A stretch of 64,000 bases of DNA from Oricola sp. Its GTDB lineage: Bacteria > Pseudomonadota > Alphaproteobacteria > Rhizobiales > Rhizobiaceae. This document shows positions 16,111 through 29,722 of the stretch, piece by piece. The first letter of the stretch is position 1. Each line of letters begins with the position of its first letter. Made by a program: the position numbers and the translations under genes. The stretch is from the NCBI RefSeq assembly GCF_022763245.1, contig NZ_JALEGV010000012.1:1-64000 (forward strand), given 5' to 3'. The notes beneath the pieces are model-generated. The model did no database searches, was not told where the DNA came from, and saw nothing but the letters and a program-made list of their open reading frames with translations.

Positions 16111-16296
16111 CTAGAACGGATAGAAAGCCGTCGGCTTGCGGCGAAGCTGCTTGCGGTCGTAGCCATAGGACTTCAGCGTGTCGTCGTCGAGCATCAAAAG
16201 TGCACCGTTGACATAGGACGAAGCCTGGCGTGCGCGAGCGTTGACCATTGCGTCAAAGGCATTGTGAAGCATGCCCTTTTTCGATTTGACGGTCAT
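16111..16296 (-). CDS. DUF1127-like small protein
   Basis: 61 residues. Starts MTVKSKKGMLHNAFDAMVNA; the core RARQASSYVNGALLMLDDDT and LKSYGYDRKQLRR follows the DUF1127 (YjiS-like) pattern of an Arg-rich helix and a short D-D-x-x-L-x-x-x-G hinge. In alphaproteobacteria such small proteins are linked to RNA turnover and to phosphate, carbon or stress responses. ATG 16296 has CAGGAGACC upstream. A 16-bp palindrome lies 100 bp upstream. Function here is inferred from family only. Confidence 0.75.
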   Translation of the reverse strand: MTVKSKKGMLHNAFDAMVNARARQASSYVNGALLMLDDDTLKSYGYDRKQLRRKPTAFYPF

Positions 16297-16395
16297 ATCT
16301 GGTCTCCTGAATCTTACCCGGTGATACCGATGCACCAAATATGCGGATGGTCATGCGGATTGACTACGACCAATGTCGCAGGGCAGCCATGCGTC

Positions 16396-16411
16396 TTTCG
16401 CATATGCGAAA
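16396..16411. promoter_or_regulatory. Perfect 16-bp palindrome between DUF1127 and pepP
   Basis: TTTCGCATATGCGAAA is its own reverse complement. A second short dyad ATTGC...GCAAT follows at 16415-16430. The two are in the 221-bp divergent gap and look like an operator for a dimeric regulator. The regulator is unknown. Confidence 0.45.
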
Positions 16412-16517
16412 TGGATTGCTGCACTGCAATAGGCATCGATTCTCGGCCGGCGCGGATTGATCCCTCACCGGCCGGCGCTTAACGTCCGGCGCGGAACAGG
16501 GCAGCAAAGGCGCATTG

Positions 16518-18353
16518 ATGTTTCAGAAATTCTCCGAAAAGAGCGACCCGTCTTCAGGCAGGGCGCGGGTGACCGCATTGCGCGCGCGCATGCCGGCCGA
16601 CGGTCTCGACGCGTTCCTGGTGCCCCACGCCGACGAACATCAAAACGAGTATCTGCCGGAACGCGCCGAACGGCTCGCCTGGCTGACCGGCTTCACCGGA
16701 TCGGCCGGAAGCGCGATCATCCTGATGGACGCTGCCCATGTGTTCACCGATGGCCGCTATACGCTGCAGTTGCGTGCCCAGACCGATCCGGAGGTCTTCA
16801 CGCCCGAAGACATGATCGCGACGCCGCCCCATGACTGGCTGGCCGAGCATCTGCGGCCCGGCATGCGCATCGGCTTCGATCCGTGGCTCCACACGGTCGA
16901 CGGGGCAGACAGGCTTTCAGAGGTCTGTGAGGCCGCAAAAGCCGAACTCGTCGCCGTGGATCGCAATCTCGTGGACGCCATCCGCAACGACCTGCCGGCG
17001 CCGCCGCTGGAAACGGTGACGATCCACCCGCTCGACTATGCAGGCGAAACCGCCCGCGACAAGACGGGAAGGATCACCGATGCGGTGAAGGAAAAACAGG
17101 CCGACGCGCTTGTGATGACCGATCCCGCATCCATCTGCTGGCTGTTCAACATCCGCGGCGGCGACGTCTCCCACACCCCGTTGGCGCTTGCCTTTGCGGT
17201 TCTGCCCGTCGAGGGGGAGCCGACGCTCTTCATCGACAAGCGCAAGCTTCCCGTGCGCACGGAAGCCTATCTGACCCAGCTTGCCACGCTCCGCCCGCCA
17301 TCCGAGTTCGAGGACGGGCTGAAGGCGTTGGGCGAAGCCGGGCTGAAGGTAATGATCGACCCCGGCCTCACCGCTCGCGCCATCGCCGATACGCTGCGGC
17401 AGTCCGGTGCGGCTCTGGTCGAGGCGCCGGATCCCGTACGCCTGCCACGCGCCTGCAAGAACACGGCCGAACAGGCCGGCGCCCGCAACGCCCAGCGTCG
17501 TGACGGCGCCGCGCTGGCAGCCTTTCTCGCATGGCTCGACGCGCAAGGACCGGAAACGCTCGACGAGATCGCGGTCGTCACGGCCCTCGAGGATTTCCGC
17601 GCAAAGACTGGCGAGCGGCTCGGCATGGACCTGGCCGACATCTCTTTCGACACGATCTGCGGTTCCGGTCCGAACGGCGCCGTCATCCATTATCGCGTCA
17701 CCGAGAAGACCAACCGCAAGCTCCACTCCGGAGAACTGCTGCTGGTCGATTCAGGCGGCCAGTATCACGACGGAACCACCGACATCACCCGCGTCATTCC
17801 GTTGGGCGAGCCCTCGTCGGAGCATCGGCGTCATTTCACGCTCGTCCTGAAGGGCATGATCGCGATCTCCATGGCCCGATTTCCGAAAGGCACGCGCGGC
17901 GTCGATATCGACGCATTCGCCCGCAGCGCGCTCTGGCAGGCAGGCCTCGACTATGCCCATGGCACCGGCCATGGCGTCGGCTCGTTCCTCGGCGTGCATG
18001 AAGGCCCGCAGACGATTTCGCGACGCGGCATGCAGACCCTCCTGCCCGGCATGATCGTCTCCAATGAGCCCGGCTACTACAAGGCCGGCTCGCACGGCAT
18101 TCGCATCGAGAACCTCGTCATGGTGCGTCCGGCCGAAACGCCGGAAGGCGGCGAGATCGCGATGCACGACTTCGAAACGCTGACGCTCTGCCCGATCGAC
18201 CGCCGCCTCATCGAGGTACCGCTGCTGAGCGACGCTGAACTCGACTGGCTGAACGCCTATCACGCGCGGGTGCGCGAAGAAGTCGGCCCCCTGGTCGATG
18301 ACGCCGATGTCTCGGCCTGGCTGGAAGGAATGACCGCGCCGCTCAGCCGATGA
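16518..18353 (+). CDS. Aminopeptidase P family metalloprotease (long form)
   Basis: 611 residues, matching the long eukaryotic-like Xaa-Pro aminopeptidases (two N-terminal creatinase-like domains plus a pita-bread catalytic domain). It removes an N-terminal residue preceding proline. Metal ligands are visible: Asp in LLLVDSGGQYHDG and TTDITRVI, His in HGTGHGVGSFLGVHEGP, Glu in VSNEPGYY, and Glu in IRIENLV. No signal peptide, so it is cytoplasmic. The 3' end overlaps the convergent azlD by 11 bp. ATG 16518 is chosen; a TTG codon just before it is also in frame. Confidence 0.93.
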   Translation: MFQKFSEKSDPSSGRARVTALRARMPADGLDAFLVPHADEHQNEYLPERAERLAWLTGFTGSAGSAIILMDAAHVFTDGRYTLQLRAQTDPEVFTPEDMIATPPHDWLAEHLRPGMRIGFDPWLHTVDGADRLSEVCEAAKAELVAVDRNLVDAIRNDLPAPPLETVTIHPLDYAGETARDKTGRITDAVKEKQADALVMTDPASICWLFNIRGGDVSHTPLALAFAVLPVEGEPTLFIDKRKLPVRTEAYLTQLATLRPPSEFEDGLKALGEAGLKVMIDPGLTARAIADTLRQSGAALVEAPDPVRLPRACKNTAEQAGARNAQRRDGAALAAFLAWLDAQGPETLDEIAVVTALEDFRAKTGERLGMDLADISFDTICGSGPNGAVIHYRVTEKTNRKLHSGELLLVDSGGQYHDGTTDITRVIPLGEPSSEHRRHFTLVLKGMIAISMARFPKGTRGVDIDAFARSALWQAGLDYAHGTGHGVGSFLGVHEGPQTISRRGMQTLLPGMIVSNEPGYYKAGSHGIRIENLVMVRPAETPEGGEIAMHDFETLTLCPIDRRLIEVPLLSDAELDWLNAYHARVREEVGPLVDDADVSAWLEGMTAPLSR

Positions 18354-18645
18354 GCGCGCGGAATGCCAGAATGGCCGCCCATCCGAGCGCGAACACGGCC
18401 ATGGCGGGCAGGTAGAAGGTCGCAACGACCGCAACGATGATCGTGGCGATTTCGGCCGGGCCGCTGAACACGGCAGCGGGTGCGACCAGCGTGGTCAGAA
18501 CCGCCGCCGGCACGGCGTCGAGCGCCGCCTGCACTCGCGGATGAATGCGCTTGAAGCGCGACAGCACCACATGCCCGCCGATGCGGGTCAGATAGGTTGC
18601 GAGCGCTGCCGCGAGAACGATCCAGGCCGTGGTCGAAAGTTCCAT
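18343..18645 (-). CDS. azlD: AzlD family amino-acid export subunit
   Basis: 100 residues with about four membrane spans (WIVLAAALATYLTRIGGHVV, LTTLVAPAAVFSG, IATIIVAVVATFYLPAMAVF). Small partner of AzlC in branched-chain amino-acid (or azaleucine) export. It starts 4 bp after the azlC stop, and its last 11 bp overlap pepP on the opposite strand. Confidence 0.88.
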   Translation of the reverse strand: MELSTTAWIVLAAALATYLTRIGGHVVLSRFKRIHPRVQAALDAVPAAVLTTLVAPAAVFSGPAEIATIIVAVVATFYLPAMAVFALGWAAILAFRALIG

Positions 18646-18649
18646 CGGA

Positions 18650-19351
18650 CTATCCTTCCTCGGCAGGCGCTGCCGGGGCGCCGATCACCGCCGCGACGAC
18701 GATGCCTGCCAGCGCCCCGAGGGAGACATGCCAGGGCGAGCCAACCAGCGCGTAGGCGGCGATGGACGCGGCAGCGCTGGCGATGACGACCGGCAACCAG
18801 TTCGCCCGCTTGCGGAAGCCCATGACGAGGCCGAGGAAATAGATCGGCAACAGGAAATCGACCCCATAGGCGGCCGGATTTTCGACCAGCCGACCGAAGA
18901 CCGCGCCAAGCCACCCTTCGACGACCCACATGATGTAGAACGCGACGCCGCCGGTGATGAACCAGACGAAGGTGATCGGCCTGCCCGTCTCCGCGCGCTT
19001 CTCCGTCTCCGCGTAATGCGGATCGATGAGAACGAAGAAGCCGAGATAGCGCTGCAGCGTCGACCAGCCACGCATGTGCCGGCTCATCGCCGCCGAATAG
19101 AGAACGTGGCGGAAATTCACAGCGAAGATCGAAAGGACGATCAGCCAGGGCGCGACGCGGTCGCCGAACAGGTCGATGCCCACCATCTGGCTGGCGCCCG
19201 CGAACACCGTCGCACTCATCAAAACGGCCTCGCCGACCGTGAAGCCATTGTCGACCGCGAGCGCGCCGAACAGCAATCCGAACGGCGTCGCCGCCAGCAT
19301 CCCGGGCGTGGCCGCTCGGATACCCTCGATGATGTCCCGTCTCGCATTCAT
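18650..19351 (-). CDS. azlC: AzlC family amino-acid exporter subunit
   Basis: 233 residues. The large membrane subunit of the AzlCD exporter. ATPFGLLFGALAV, SATVFAGASQMVGIDLFG and AVNFRHVLYSAAMSRHMRGW are hallmark blocks. ATG 19351 gives the family start MNARRDIIEGIRAATPG with GGAG about 8 nt upstream. The two genes form an operon. A 10-bp direct repeat upstream may be the operator. Confidence 0.92.
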   Translation of the reverse strand: MNARRDIIEGIRAATPGMLAATPFGLLFGALAVDNGFTVGEAVLMSATVFAGASQMVGIDLFGDRVAPWLIVLSIFAVNFRHVLYSAAMSRHMRGWSTLQRYLGFFVLIDPHYAETEKRAETGRPITFVWFITGGVAFYIMWVVEGWLGAVFGRLVENPAAYGVDFLLPIYFLGLVMGFRKRANWLPVVIASAAASIAAYALVGSPWHVSLGALAGIVVAAVIGAPAAPAEEG

Positions 19352-19393
19352 GGTGATCGCTCCGCGCGCGGTATAGGTCAACGATGCTGACGC

Positions 19394-19418
19394 GTCACGG
19401 GGAGAATTGTCACGGGGA
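19394..19418. promoter_or_regulatory. 10-bp direct repeat upstream of azlCD
   Basis: GTCACGGGGA occurs at 19394-19403 and again at 19409-19418 (15-bp period), between the azlC start and the ligA stop. It could be a site for an Lrp-type regulator, which often controls azl genes. Confidence 0.35.
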
Positions 19419-19432
19419 CAAACCGCGCCCGG

Positions 19433-23309
<3,877 letters not shown>

Positions 23310-23338
23310 GATCGGTCAAAATCCCGTGGCCGGAAGCC

Positions 23339-24208
23339 TTAGCTTCCGAAGATGCCCCGGCCTGCGCGCGAAATCCAGGAACCCTTGTTTTCACGCGGCT
23401 GCACTCCGCCGGATTGCAGCAACGCATAGGAATCCGAGTACCACTGGCTGTCGGGGAAGTTGTGGCCGAGCACCGCTGCCGCTGTCTGGGCCTCCGAGAC
23501 GAGCCCCATGGCCATGTAAGTCTCGACGAGGCGGGCCAAGGCTTCTTCAACATGACGGGTGTTGGCGTAGTCCTGCACGACCGTGCGGAAACGGTTGAGC
23601 GCGCCAGGATACTCGCGACGCTCCAGATAGTAGCGCCCGATCTGCATTTCCTTGCCGGCCAACTGGTCGCGTGCCGCGCGCATCTTGGTCCTGGCGTCTT
23701 CGACATAGATCGAATCGGGATAGCGCTCGATCAGTTCGTTGAAGTTCTGCAGGGCCAGCTTCGTGTCGCGCTGGTCGCGGGTCACTTCCGGTATCTGGGC
23801 GTAGTAGGACAGGCCGATGATGTACTGCGCATAAGCCGCGTCTTCATCGGTCGGATAGAGATTGACGAAGCGCCGCGCGGCCTGGATCGCGTCATCGAAA
23901 TTGCCGAGCTTGTAGGAGGTGAAGGCCCCCATCACATTGGCCTTGCGGGCGTATTCCGAATAGGGATGCTGACGGTCGACGGCCTCGAATTTCTTCGCTG
24001 CCTCGCGCAGGCGTCCCTGCTCCATGTTCGCCAGCGCCTGATTGTAGAGAACGTCGGCGGGCTCGATCGTGTCCACATAGGCTTGAAGGTCGACGCCCTT
24101 GTCCTTGCCGGCGCAGGCGCCGAGCAGTCCGGCGCACACCGCCACACTGGCGAGTTGGAGGACCATCCGGCCGGTTCGCGCAGCAGTTCCAACAATCAAC
24201 ATCGCCAT
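23339..24208 (-). CDS. bamD: Outer membrane assembly lipoprotein BamD
   Basis: 289 residues. Essential part of the BAM complex that inserts beta-barrel proteins. A signal peptide ends in the lipobox LLGACAG (Cys32), then TPR repeats ([40 protein letters not shown]). A second ATG two codons later is an equally good start. A basic C-terminal extension after the last TPR ([18 protein letters not shown]) is visible. It lies between lpxC and recN. Confidence 0.94.
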   Translation of the reverse strand: MAMLIVGTAARTGRMVLQLASVAVCAGLLGACAGKDKGVDLQAYVDTIEPADVLYNQALANMEQGRLREAAKKFEAVDRQHPYSEYARKANVMGAFTSYKLGNFDDAIQAARRFVNLYPTDEDAAYAQYIIGLSYYAQIPEVTRDQRDTKLALQNFNELIERYPDSIYVEDARTKMRAARDQLAGKEMQIGRYYLERREYPGALNRFRTVVQDYANTRHVEEALARLVETYMAMGLVSEAQTAAAVLGHNFPDSQWYSDSYALLQSGGVQPRENKGSWISRAGRGIFGS

Positions 24209-24392
24209 TCTTTCAGTTCCCGTCCTGACCGCGCACGGCTCGTTAGCCGGACGCGACGCCGTCCCTTACCGAGTCACGCGGTAACCAGCAACGCCGTGCG
24301 ACCGGAATGTCGCGATTTTGTGGCGCGACGTCAATCATCCGCTGCCGCGTTCGCCGCAGCGATCCCTTAGCGGTCGAAAACGAAGGTCGTCC

Positions 24393-25346
24393 TCAGAGGA
24401 TCCAGGGCGCGTGCATCGGGCCCTGCGCAGCCGCGACCGCGACGAAATCACCCGAAAACACGCGCTCGCGCCGTTCCGGTGTCTCGACAATGTCATAGGC
24501 GCTGCGATCGATGAGCAATGCCTTCAACGCCGTTGCATTGAGGCGGTGCCCGCCGCGATAAGAAGCGTAGCAGCCGATGAACTGCGCGCCAGCAAGCGCC
24601 AGATCGCCAACGGCGTCCAACGTCTTGTGACGAACGAATTCGTCGCTGTGGCGCAGTCCTTCCGGATTGATCACCGTGTGCTCGTCGCTGATGACCACCG
24701 AATTGTCGAGCGACGAACCCAGCGCGTGACCAGAGGCCCACAGGCGCTCCACATCCTTCATGAAGCCGAAGGTGCGGGCATTGGCCAGTTCCGTGCGGAA
24801 CACGTCGCCGTCGATGTCGGCCTTGAATTCCTGCCGTCCGATCAGCGGGCTGTCAAAATCGATGACGACCTCGAACCGCGTACCCGGATGCGGACGAAAC
24901 TCAGCCCAGGAACCGCCGATCTCCACGCGCACGGTCTTCTTGACCCGCACATAACGCCGCTTCACGGCGTGGCGAGAAATCCCGGCCGCGTCGATCGCCT
25001 CGATGAAAACCTGGCTCGAGCCGTCCATCACCGGCACTTCGTTGCCGTCGATCTCGACGATCACATTGTCGAGACCCGTTGCCCAGAAGGCAGCCATGAT
25101 GTGTTCGATCGTCGCAACATGCGCACCTGCGGGATCACCCAGCATGGTGCAGAGGTCGGTCGCGCCGACCTGGGCGGCAACCGCGGAGAACTCCGCGACA
25201 GAGCCGTCTTCATAAATTCGCCTGAATTTCACCCCAGTGTCGGGCGGTGCGGGGAGAAGCGTGATCGAGACCTGTTCACCGCTGTGAACGGCAATGCCGG
25301 ACAGTGTCGCCTTTTCACAGAGCGTGGCTTGGTATCCCAACAACAT
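24393..25346 (-). CDS. lpxC: UDP-3-O-acyl-N-acetylglucosamine deacetylase
   Basis: 317 residues. First committed step of lipid A synthesis; a zinc deacetylase. Zinc ligands are seen in TIEHIMAAFWATGLDN (His) and FVRHKTLDAVGDLALAG (His and Asp). The start ATG 25346 gives MLLGYQATLCEKATLSGIAV, which matches the family N terminus; the frame extends 21 residues further upstream without similarity. It follows ftsZ but is separated from it by a strong terminator, so it likely has its own promoter in 25347-25560. Confidence 0.96.
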   Translation of the reverse strand: MLLGYQATLCEKATLSGIAVHSGEQVSITLLPAPPDTGVKFRRIYEDGSVAEFSAVAAQVGATDLCTMLGDPAGAHVATIEHIMAAFWATGLDNVIVEIDGNEVPVMDGSSQVFIEAIDAAGISRHAVKRRYVRVKKTVRVEIGGSWAEFRPHPGTRFEVVIDFDSPLIGRQEFKADIDGDVFRTELANARTFGFMKDVERLWASGHALGSSLDNSVVISDEHTVINPEGLRHSDEFVRHKTLDAVGDLALAGAQFIGCYASYRGGHRLNATALKALLIDRSAYDIVETPERRERVFSGDFVAVAAAQGPMHAPWIL

Positions 25347-25560
25347 TGGTCCCCATCGATATGCCCGCTTGCGCAACCCTGAAATCGTTTGCGGCGGACT
25401 TGCACACAACCTGGCCCGAATGAAATGATTCGACCCGGCTCACCCCTCTTCGCAGGACAATATCCGCGAGTCGCCACCGGGGCCAAATCACGCTTTTTTA
25501 CCGACTGTTACCGAGGGGTCGGCCGGCCCTCCGGCTAAAAAGCTTTTATTTACAAATATT

Positions 25561-25594
25561 TAAAAAAACAGGAGGCCGGCTCTCGCCGACCTCC
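25561..25594 (-). terminator. Strong intrinsic terminator after ftsZ
   Basis: On the minus strand, a 10-bp stem GGAGGTCGGC / GCCGGCCTCC with a GAGA (GNRA) tetraloop is followed by TGTTTTTTT. It sits 29 bp downstream of the ftsZ stop and should end the division transcript before lpxC. Confidence 0.88.
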
Positions 25595-25622
25595 CTTCAC
25601 CGTTTGTTACAGCCTTCGGCAA

Positions 25623-27413
25623 TCAGTTTGCCTGACGGCGCAGGAAGGCCGGAATTTCCAGGTGATCGTCTTCCGCGGAAGCCGGCGCATGCGCGGACCG
25701 GCGGCCGTGATCATCCAGTTGTCCCTTTCGCGGCGCATAGAGCTGGGCGTCCTGCGAGAGCGCACGGCGCGGCTCGGCCGGGCGGCGTTCCAGGTCGTGG
25801 TCGGCCGGCTGCAGCTTCGGCGAAGCAGCCGCCTTCTCCTCGCGCGACAATCCATGCGTCAGCCGCTTCAGGAGACCGAGCGGGCCACGCTCGTCGTCCT
25901 CTGCCGCGTGCGAACGCGTGGTCGCGGCCGATTCCATCTCGGCCTGCACCATCGGCGGGAAGTCCTCGACGCGCGGCATGCGCGACACTTCGCGCACCGG
26001 CGCTTCACGCTCGATCGGTTCACGCATCACCGGCTCGCGCTGCACGGGCTCCCGCTGGATCGGCTCGGGCTGGGGCGCACGCTCGCGAGCGATCGGAGCA
26101 GTGGCCGGCGCTGCACGCATCGGCTGCTGCGCCGACGTGAACAGCCGGCTCTTCGGCGCGAAGGTCGGGGCCGACGATCCGCCGCTCGCAGCGACCTTTT
26201 CCTCGAAGGCGGCCATGTCGCGCTCGGTTTCGCGGATCACGTCACTCATCTCGTCATCGGAGAAGATCGGATCGGGCGAAGACGCCTTGGGGGCCGGAGC
26301 CGGGGCCGCTGCCGGAGCGACGGCCGAAGGCGTCAGCGACGAGGTCGTCGCCGATGCGGGCGCTGCGGCGGGACGCGGCGCGATGGTCGGAGCAGCCGGA
26401 CGCGGCTTGGCGCGCAGTTCGGTGTCCGGACGGACGGCGACACCCGGCTGGGTCTCGATGCCGGTCGCCACGACCGAAACGCGGATGATGCCTTCCAGCG
26501 TCTCGTCGAAGGTGGCGCCGAGGATGATGTTGGCGTCCTGATCGACTTCCTCGCGAATGCGGGTCGCCGCCTCGTCGACCTCGAACAGGGTCATGTCGCG
26601 GCCGCCGGTGATCGAGATCAGCAGGCCCTGCGCGCCCTTCATCGAGGTCTCGTCGAGCAGCGGATTGGCGATCGCGGCTTCGGCAGCGGTCATCGCGCGT
26701 CCTTCGCCGGAGGCTTCGCCGGTGCCCATCATCGCCTTGCCCATCTCGCGCATCACCGAGCGGACGTCGGCGAAGTCGAGGTTGATCAGGCCTTCCTTGA
26801 CCATCAGGTCGGTGATGCAGGCAACGCCGGAATAGAGAACCTGGTCGGCCATGCCGAAGGCGTCGGCGAAGGTCGTCTTGTCGTTCGCGATGCGGAACAG
26901 GTTCTGGTTGGGAATGACGATCAGCGTATCGACGTTCTTCTGCAGTTCCTCGATGCCGGCTTCGGCGGTGCGCATGCGGCGCTGGCCTTCGAAGTCGAAC
27001 GGCTTGGTGACGACGCCGACGGTCAGGATGCCTTTTTCGCGCGCGGCGCGTGCCACCACCGGTGCGGCGCCCGTGCCCGTGCCGCCGCCCATGCCGGCGG
27101 TCACGAAGCACATATGCGTGCTGTTCAGGTGGTCGACGATCTCGTCGATGCACTCTTCGGCCGCGGAGCGGCCGATGTCGGGCTGCGATCCCGCGCCCAG
27201 TCCCTCGGTGACACCGAGGCCGAGCTGGATGATGCGTTCCGCCTTGTTCATCGACAGGGCCTGCGCGTCGGTGTTGGCGACCACGAAATCGACGCCCTGC
27301 AGACCGGCGTTGATCATGTTGTTGACCGCGTTGCCGCCGCCGCCCCCGACACCGAATACCGTGATGCGCGGCTTCAGCTCAGTGATATCCGGCTTTTTGA
27401 GATTGATCGTCAT
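25623..27413 (-). CDS. ftsZ: Cell division GTPase FtsZ
   Basis: 596 residues. Tubulin homologue forming the Z ring. The GTPase core has the signature [15 protein letters not shown] and the N-terminal [14 protein letters not shown]; the T7 synergy loop is INLDFADVR. The core ends near residue 320. The rest is a Pro, Ala, Glu, Arg-rich disordered linker of about 250 residues, ending in the FtsA-binding peptide [10 protein letters not shown]. The long tail is typical of rhizobial FtsZ. ATG 27413 is chosen from AAGGA 8 nt upstream. It lies 72 bp after ftsA. Confidence 0.98.
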   Translation of the reverse strand: MTINLKKPDITELKPRITVFGVGGGGGNAVNNMINAGLQGVDFVVANTDAQALSMNKAERIIQLGLGVTEGLGAGSQPDIGRSAAEECIDEIVDHLNSTHMCFVTAGMGGGTGTGAAPVVARAAREKGILTVGVVTKPFDFEGQRRMRTAEAGIEELQKNVDTLIVIPNQNLFRIANDKTTFADAFGMADQVLYSGVACITDLMVKEGLINLDFADVRSVMREMGKAMMGTGEASGEGRAMTAAEAAIANPLLDETSMKGAQGLLISITGGRDMTLFEVDEAATRIREEVDQDANIILGATFDETLEGIIRVSVVATGIETQPGVAVRPDTELRAKPRPAAPTIAPRPAAAPASATTSSLTPSAVAPAAAPAPAPKASSPDPIFSDDEMSDVIRETERDMAAFEEKVAASGGSSAPTFAPKSRLFTSAQQPMRAAPATAPIARERAPQPEPIQREPVQREPVMREPIEREAPVREVSRMPRVEDFPPMVQAEMESAATTRSHAAEDDERGPLGLLKRLTHGLSREEKAAASPKLQPADHDLERRPAEPRRALSQDAQLYAPRKGQLDDHGRRSAHAPASAEDDHLEIPAFLRRQAN

Positions 27414-27485
27414 TATGTCCATCCTTTCTGATGCCGGATGCGCCGCCACACCCGCTTGCGGGCGTCGCCCGCAGTTTCCCCGAAA

Positions 27486-28808
27486 CTAAAAACTGTCTTT
27501 CAACCATTGCGTGACGCGCCCGAGAGGGCCGTCGGTTCCCGTTCCCGCCAACCGGAACGGATGTGCGAATTTCATCGAGCTGTGGTCGTTCTCGGCCACC
27601 TGCGGATAGATCATCAGCCCGGCAACCGCCGCGAAAGCCGGCCCCTTGGTCGCCGTCGGCAGACCGCTGACGCCGAGCGGCCGTCCGATGCGCACATTGC
27701 GCCCGAGGATACGCCGCGCCAGTTCCGGAAGCCCGGTCAGTTGCGCTGCGCCGCCGGTGAGCACCACCCGCTTGCCGACCACGCTCGAATAGCCTGACTT
27801 GTTGATCCGGTCGCGCAGTATCTCCAGCGTCTCCTCCACCCGCGCCGCGATGATGCGGTTCAGGAGGCTGCGCGGCACTTGCGTCGCCTGGGTCATGTCG
27901 TCGTCGCCGATCGCCGGCACCTGAATGACGTCTCTCTCGTCGGCAGGCGTCGCCAGAGCCGAGCCCTGCATCACCTTCAGCCGCTCCGCGACGTCCAGCC
28001 GGCAGGAAAATCCGCGCGCGATGTCCATCGTCACATGATGACCGCCGATAGGAATGGAATCGGCGTGAATGAACGCCCGGTCGGCGAAGATGGCGACCGA
28101 GGTCGTCCCGCCGCCCATGTCGACGCAGGCGCAACCCAGATCGAGTTCGTCGTCCACCAGCGCGGACAACCCGCTCGCATAGGGCGTCGCGACCATCGCC
28201 TCGACGCTCAAGTGAGCCCGGTTCACGCACATCTCAATATTGCGCAGCGGCGCGGCGTCGGCCGTAAGCACATGCAGGTTCAGCGACAATTCGCGCCCGA
28301 TCATGCCGCGCGGATCGACAATCCCGCGCTCGCCGTCGAGCATGTGATCGACAGGCAGCATGTGCAGAACCGTGCGATCGACGTTCCCCGCCCGCGCGAC
28401 ACCGGCCTTCAGCACCTTCTGGATGTCCGACCGCGAAATCGGGCGATCCTCGTCGAGCTCGATCGATGCACTGGAGATATGGCTGGACAGCCGCCCCGCG
28501 CTGACATTGACGATCATCGAATCGACGGTCAGGCCCGCCATGCGCTCGGCCGCATCCACCGCCTGGCGGACGGATTGTTCGGCTGCTTCCAGATCGTTGA
28601 TCAGGCCGGATTTCACGCCATGCGACTTGGTGTGGCCGATGCCGATCACCTCCGGCGCATGGGTGCGGCCATGCAGGTATTGTCCTGCTTCGCACGGCAC
28701 CATGCGCGCGATCACGCACACGGTCTTCGTGCTGCCGATATCCAGCACCGTGACGACGGTGGACCGTCGGGCCTTCTTCTGTTCGGGAGCGCGGGACTTT
28801 GACGGCAT
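27486..28808 (-). CDS. ftsA: Cell division protein FtsA
   Basis: 440 residues. Actin-like ATPase tethering FtsZ to the membrane. It shows VTVLDIGSTKTVCVIARM (phosphate 1), CVDMGGGTTSVAIFAD (phosphate 2) and VVLTGGAAQLTGLPELARRI (adenosine). A C-terminal amphipathic membrane-targeting helix is plausible at GRVTQWLKDSF. The start codon overlaps the ftsQ stop in TGATG. Confidence 0.97.
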   Translation of the reverse strand: MPSKSRAPEQKKARRSTVVTVLDIGSTKTVCVIARMVPCEAGQYLHGRTHAPEVIGIGHTKSHGVKSGLINDLEAAEQSVRQAVDAAERMAGLTVDSMIVNVSAGRLSSHISSASIELDEDRPISRSDIQKVLKAGVARAGNVDRTVLHMLPVDHMLDGERGIVDPRGMIGRELSLNLHVLTADAAPLRNIEMCVNRAHLSVEAMVATPYASGLSALVDDELDLGCACVDMGGGTTSVAIFADRAFIHADSIPIGGHHVTMDIARGFSCRLDVAERLKVMQGSALATPADERDVIQVPAIGDDDMTQATQVPRSLLNRIIAARVEETLEILRDRINKSGYSSVVGKRVVLTGGAAQLTGLPELARRILGRNVRIGRPLGVSGLPTATKGPAFAAVAGLMIYPQVAENDHSSMKFAHPFRLAGTGTDGPLGRVTQWLKDSF

Positions 28809-29722
28809 CAGATGCTGCTCCGCCTTGCGGCCTTGATGGCCTTGTCGCGCGCCTTCAGGACGGCTTCGCGCCGCGCCATCGCGTTTTCGGTCAGGGCCAC
28901 GGTCGTGCGATCGGACAGGCGCAGATCGATCGACGCGATGTCGCGCGACAGGATCTGCGTTTCCGCGTCCATGGCGAGGAGCCGTTCCACAGCCTGTCCG
29001 GGATTGTCGGCCGGCAGCTTGACGGTGATCCCGCTGGCGAGCCGGACATCCCAGCGCCGCTCGCCGATATGGATGAGTGCTTTCACCTGCGTCGCGAAAT
29101 CCGGATAGGCGGCCAGCCGCTCCATGAAGGGCGCAGCGGCTTCGCCCGCCCCCGGTCCGACAACCAGCGGAAGCGTGTTGAAGCCGACGCCGGCATAGGC
29201 CCCGATCACACGGCCGTCGCGCTCGATCAGCGAGAGGGTCTCGCCCGTCTGCCAGATGGCGAAGGCCTCGCGCTCGGTGATGCTGATCTCCAGCTTGCCG
29301 GGATAGACCTTGCGCACCTGCGCCGCCTTCACCCAGGGCAAGCCCTGCAGCGCGGTGCGGGCCGCGCGAACGTTGACGGTGGCAAGTGACGACGATTCGT
29401 CGATGCCGAGTGCCGAAATGACGGCGACTTCGGAGGTGTTCACCTGACCGGAGATTTCGACCTCGGAGACCGCGAGACCCAGAAAAGCCGTCACCTGATT
29501 CGCGGCCGAGCCGAATTGCCCGCCGACGACCGAGCCGTAAAGCGCAGTCGCCGCGAAGATGGATGCGAGCCCGGCGCCTTCGACATAGCGCGGAATGACA
29601 ATGTCGCCGGCGAAGACCTTGGAGAAGAAGCGGGCAGGACGCCGCAGAACGCGCGGCAGCACGACGCCGCCGTCTCGCGCGGTGCGGGTGCTTTCCCTGC
29701 TTTTTCTCTTCAACGCAAACAA
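28808..29722 (-). CDS. ftsQ: Cell division protein FtsQ
   Basis: About 304 residues. Bitopic divisome protein linking early and late proteins. The N-terminal cytoplasmic basic region is followed by one span ([17 protein letters not shown]), a POTRA domain ([20 protein letters not shown]) and the FtsQ domain ([20 protein letters not shown]). The start is TTG at 29722, since GGTGGAGGA lies 6 nt upstream; a TTG at 29743 is the longest option but lacks an RBS. The start overlaps the ddlB stop by 13 bp. Confidence 0.94.
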   Translation of the reverse strand: MFALKRKSRESTRTARDGGVVLPRVLRRPARFFSKVFAGDIVIPRYVEGAGLASIFAATALYGSVVGGQFGSAANQVTAFLGLAVSEVEISGQVNTSEVAVISALGIDESSSLATVNVRAARTALQGLPWVKAAQVRKVYPGKLEISITEREAFAIWQTGETLSLIERDGRVIGAYAGVGFNTLPLVVGPGAGEAAAPFMERLAAYPDFATQVKALIHIGERRWDVRLASGITVKLPADNPGQAVERLLAMDAETQILSRDIASIDLRLSDRTTVALTENAMARREAVLKARDKAIKAARRSSI

